DNA of 64,000 nt from Brevundimonas sp. 357 (lineage in GTDB: Bacteria > Pseudomonadota > Alphaproteobacteria > Caulobacterales > Caulobacteraceae). A model generated the notes under the pieces. It searched no databases and was not told where the DNA came from. It was given only the letters and a program-made list of their open reading frames with translations. Location of the stretch: contig NZ_RHWX01000001.1 of assembly GCF_003938605.1 (NCBI RefSeq), positions 186,001-250,000 on the forward strand, in the 5' to 3' direction. A program made the translations under genes and the position numbers. The first letter of the stretch is position 1. Each line of letters begins with the position of its first letter. Of the stretch, positions 61,772-64,000 are shown piece by piece.

Positions 61772-62232
61772 TGTCGAACACTCCCCCGGCTGCGGGCGAA
61801 ACTGGCGACCGGACGGGCCGCTACGTCCGTCACCCCAACGGGCACGTCGCACCGATGTCGCCCTTCACCGATATCTGGCGCTGGCACATGACCATGGTCG
61901 CGTCGATCCTGTTCCGCGTCACCATCGGCGCGGCCAGCGTGGGCGCCGTCCTGCTGCTGGGTTGGGTCGCGATCGTCGCCTGCGGCCCGGACGCCTTCGC
62001 CTCAGTCGTCGCCTTCTCGGGCTCGCCGTTCGGCCTGTTCATCTGGTTCGGCCTGACGTGGGTGCTGTTCTCCTTCCTGCTGAACGGCGCGCGCCACCTG
62101 ATCAACGACGCGGGCAAGGGGCTGGATATCAAGTCCGCCAACCTGATGGCCCAGATCGCCGTCTGGGGTCCGATCGTCCTGGCCGTCCTGTTCTGGGTCG
62201 TGCTGTTCGCTACCGGAAAGGTTTCGCTGTGA
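61771..62232 (+). CDS. sdhC: Succinate dehydrogenase cytochrome b556 subunit
   Basis: Membrane anchor of complex II, 153 residues, carrying haem b with SdhD. The SdhC signature RHPNGHVAPMSPFTDIWRWHMTMVASILFRVT gives the quinone-site Ser/Arg, and a haem-ligand His is in LLNGARHLINDAG. Three transmembrane helices. The ATG at 61771 (MSNTPPAAG) is preferred over an upstream TTG at 61756. Its stop overlaps the GTG of sdhD. Confidence 0.96.
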   Translation: MSNTPPAAGETGDRTGRYVRHPNGHVAPMSPFTDIWRWHMTMVASILFRVTIGAASVGAVLLLGWVAIVACGPDAFASVVAFSGSPFGLFIWFGLTWVLFSFLLNGARHLINDAGKGLDIKSANLMAQIAVWGPIVLAVLFWVVLFATGKVSL

Positions 62233-62624
62233 GCGCCGCGCCCAAATTCAAGAACAATGTGAAAATCTCCGAGCGCCACGGCGCCGGGGAATGGAAGCTC
62301 GAAAAGCTGGCTCTGCTGGCCCTGATGCCGCTGGGCCTGTGGGCTCTGTCGACCGGCTTCACCCTGGCCGGCGCCGACTACGGCGCGGTCGTCGCCTGGT
62401 TCGGCAGCACCCTGAACGCCGGCCTGCTGGCCGTGACGGCGGTGGTCTTCTGCCTGTTCGCCAGCCTGGCCTGGAAGGTGATCCTCGAGGACTACGTCCC
62501 CGCTTCCTCCCGCTCGTCGCTGATCCTGGTGTCGAACCTGGTCTTCCTCGTGCTGGCGGCCGCCAGCGTCTTCTTCATCGTGCGTCTGGCGCTGGGCTCG
62601 GCCCCGCTGCCGGCCGGAGTCTGA
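62229..62624 (+). CDS. sdhD: Succinate dehydrogenase membrane anchor subunit
   Basis: Second membrane anchor of complex II, 131 residues with three helices ([86 protein letters not shown]). Translated from a GTG that overlaps the sdhC stop. The usual haem-ligand His in 'H...G...EDY' is replaced here by WKVILEDYV; the surrounding ILEDYV is the family signature. Weak overall similarity is normal for SdhD. Confidence 0.9.
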   Translation: MSAAPKFKNNVKISERHGAGEWKLEKLALLALMPLGLWALSTGFTLAGADYGAVVAWFGSTLNAGLLAVTAVVFCLFASLAWKVILEDYVPASSRSSLILVSNLVFLVLAAASVFFIVRLALGSAPLPAGV

Positions 62625-62631
62625 TCCCGCC

Positions 62632-64000
62632 ATGGCTGCATACGAGCTTATCGATCACGAATACGACGTCGTCGTCGTCGGCGCCGGGGGCTCCGGCCTG
62701 CGCGCCGCCCTCGGCGCCGCCCAGCAAGGCCTGAAGGTCGCCTGCGTCACCAAGGTCTTCCCGACCCGCTCGCACACCGTGGCGGCGCAGGGCGGCATCT
62801 CCGCCTCGCTCGGCAACATGGGCGAGGACAGCTGGCAGTGGCACATGTACGACACCGTCAAGGGGTCGGACTGGCTGGGCGACCAAGACGCCATTGAGTA
62901 CCTGGTCCGCAACGCGCCGCAGGCCGTTTACGAGCTGGAACACTGGGGCGTGCCCTTCAGCCGCACCGATGAAGGCAAGATCTATCAGCGCGCGTTCGGC
63001 GGCATGACCCGCAACTTCGGCGAAGGCCCGGTGCAGCGCACCTGCGCCGCCGCCGACCGCACCGGCCACGCCATCCTGCACACCCTGTACGGCCAGTCGG
63101 TCCGTCGCGAGGTGAAGTTCTTCATCGAGTATTTCGCGCTGGACCTGATCATGCAGGACGGCGCTTGCACCGGCGTCACCGCCCTGCAGCTAGACACCGG
63201 CCAGTTGCACCAGTTCCGCGCCAAGATGGTGGTGCTGGCGACCGGCGGCTACGGCCGCGCCTATTTCTCGGCCACTTCGGCCCACACCTGCACCGGTGAC
63301 GGCAACGCCATGGTGCTGCGCGCCGGCCTGCCGCTGCAGGACATGGAATTCGTGCAGTTCCACCCGACCGGCATCTACGGCGCCGGCTGCCTCATCACCG
63401 AGGGCGCCCGCGGTGAAGGCGGCTATCTGACCAACTCGGAAGGCGAGCGCTTCATGGAGCGCTATGCGCCGACCGTGAAGGATTTGGCCCCGCGCGACAT
63501 GGTCAGCCGCTCCATGACCATCGAAATCCGCGAAGGCCGCGGCGTGGGTCCGAACAAGGACCACATCTTCCTGCACCTGGATCACCTGGATCCCAAGATC
63601 CTGCACGCGCGTCTGCCGGGCATCTCGGAAAGCGCCAAGATCTTCGCCGGCGTCGATGTGACCAAGGAGCCGATCCCGGTCCTGCCGACCGTCCACTACA
63701 ACATGGGCGGCATCCCGACGAACTATCACGGCGAGGTGCTGACGCTGCGCGACGGCAACCCCGACAGCGTGGTTCCGGGCCTGATGGCCGTGGGCGAGGC
63801 CGCCTGCGTTTCGGTGCACGGCGCCAACCGTCTGGGCTCCAACTCCCTGACCGACCTGGTGGTGTTCGGCCGCGCCGTCGGCCTGCGCTGCGGCGAGGTC
63901 GTGGATAAGAACTCGGCCGTGCCCTCGGCCTCCAAGGCCCAGACCGACGCGCACCTGGCGCGCCTGGACCGCTTCCGCAACGCCTCGGGCTCGACCCCCA
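62632..64000 (+). CDS. sdhA: Succinate dehydrogenase flavoprotein subunit (3' part missing)
   Basis: FAD-linked catalytic subunit of complex II, cut at the right edge after about 456 of the usual ~595 residues. N-terminal FAD site [23 protein letters not shown], covalent flavin His48 in [18 protein letters not shown], active-site arginine and histidine regions [23 protein letters not shown] and [22 protein letters not shown]. Starts 7 bases after sdhD, so it is in the sdhCDA(B) operon. Confidence 0.98.
   Translation, partial: MAAYELIDHEYDVVVVGAGGSGLRAALGAAQQGLKVACVTKVFPTRSHTVAAQGGISASLGNMGEDSWQWHMYDTVKGSDWLGDQDAIEYLVRNAPQAVYELEHWGVPFSRTDEGKIYQRAFGGMTRNFGEGPVQRTCAAADRTGHAILHTLYGQSVRREVKFFIEYFALDLIMQDGACTGVTALQLDTGQLHQFRAKMVVLATGGYGRAYFSATSAHTCTGDGNAMVLRAGLPLQDMEFVQFHPTGIYGAGCLITEGARGEGGYLTNSEGERFMERYAPTVKDLAPRDMVSRSMTIEIREGRGVGPNKDHIFLHLDHLDPKILHARLPGISESAKIFAGVDVTKEPIPVLPTVHYNMGGIPTNYHGEVLTLRDGNPDSVVPGLMAVGEAACVSVHGANRLGSNSLTDLVVFGRAVGLRCGEVVDKNSAVPSASKAQTDAHLARLDRFRNASGSTP

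Overview
The window is GC-rich, densely coded chromosomal DNA from a Caulobacterales alphaproteobacterium, most likely Brevundimonas. The family-level call rests on gene content, on a sigma-73-type promoter plus CIRCE operator in front of groESL, and on four close matches to the alphaproteobacterial EcfG/SigT stress promoter. The genus is inference. I see no prophage, insertion sequence, CRISPR array, rRNA or tRNA. The window is bracketed by TCA-cycle genes: sucA (cut at the left edge), sucD and sucC at the start, and mdh with sdhC-sdhD-sdhA (cut at the right edge) at the end.

Layout. 1-4.1 kb: sucA, sucD, sucC. 4.2-9.8 kb: a transport and sensing cluster (Spinster-type MFS carrier, TonB-dependent receptor, divergent TetR regulator, membrane LytTR regulator). 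9.8-13 kb: CorA, then a DUF2141 protein and a carotenoid oxygenase. 13-17.8 kb: rpe, a heparinase II/III-like protein, a GIY-YIG nuclease inside inverted repeats, purH. 17.9-24 kb: a PadR regulator with a siderophore-interacting ferric reductase (YqjI/YqjH-like), an alpha/beta hydrolase, an Rrf2 regulator with a thioredoxin-reductase-like flavoprotein, OsmC, GNAT, trpS. 24-32 kb: a hypothetical protein, murJ, glnD, mutS. 32-34.3 kb: a degenerate aldo-keto reductase (KidO candidate), a zeta-GST and an FAH-family hydrolase. 34.3-38.4 kb: a putative general-stress island. 38.4-41.4 kb: DsbD/ScsB-like protein and a redoxin lipoprotein. 41.4-47.4 kb: pgi, DUF4260, K+ channel-like protein, a glycine-zipper protein, groES-groEL. 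47.4-59 kb: LysR regulator, secreted M17 and M28 peptidases, Gre-like factor, flavoprotein, serine hydrolase, rarD, asd, zapE. 59.3-64 kb: mdh, EcsC, HIT, sdhCDA.

The most interesting signals are mostly non-coding. (1) A 42-43 bp structured element occurs five times, always just after a stop codon and always in the sense orientation of the upstream gene (sucD twice, asd, mdh, purH). Its inner 9-bp stem changes sequence but keeps pairing in three copies around a constant GCG loop, which looks like a 3'-UTR RNA element. (2) Four EcfG-type promoters lie within 3.1 kb and drive DUF883, DUF1328, diacylglycerol kinase and glycine-zipper genes. (3) A GIY-YIG nuclease gene lies between inverted copies of a palindromic repeat that also encodes its C-terminus, while related doublets without a gene lie elsewhere, an arrangement reminiscent of REPINs and their transposase. 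(4) The PadR/ferric-reductase pair has an ATATATCG-rich operator. (5) The catalytically degenerate aldo-keto reductase ends in Ala-Ala and has an FNR/FixK-like box upstream.
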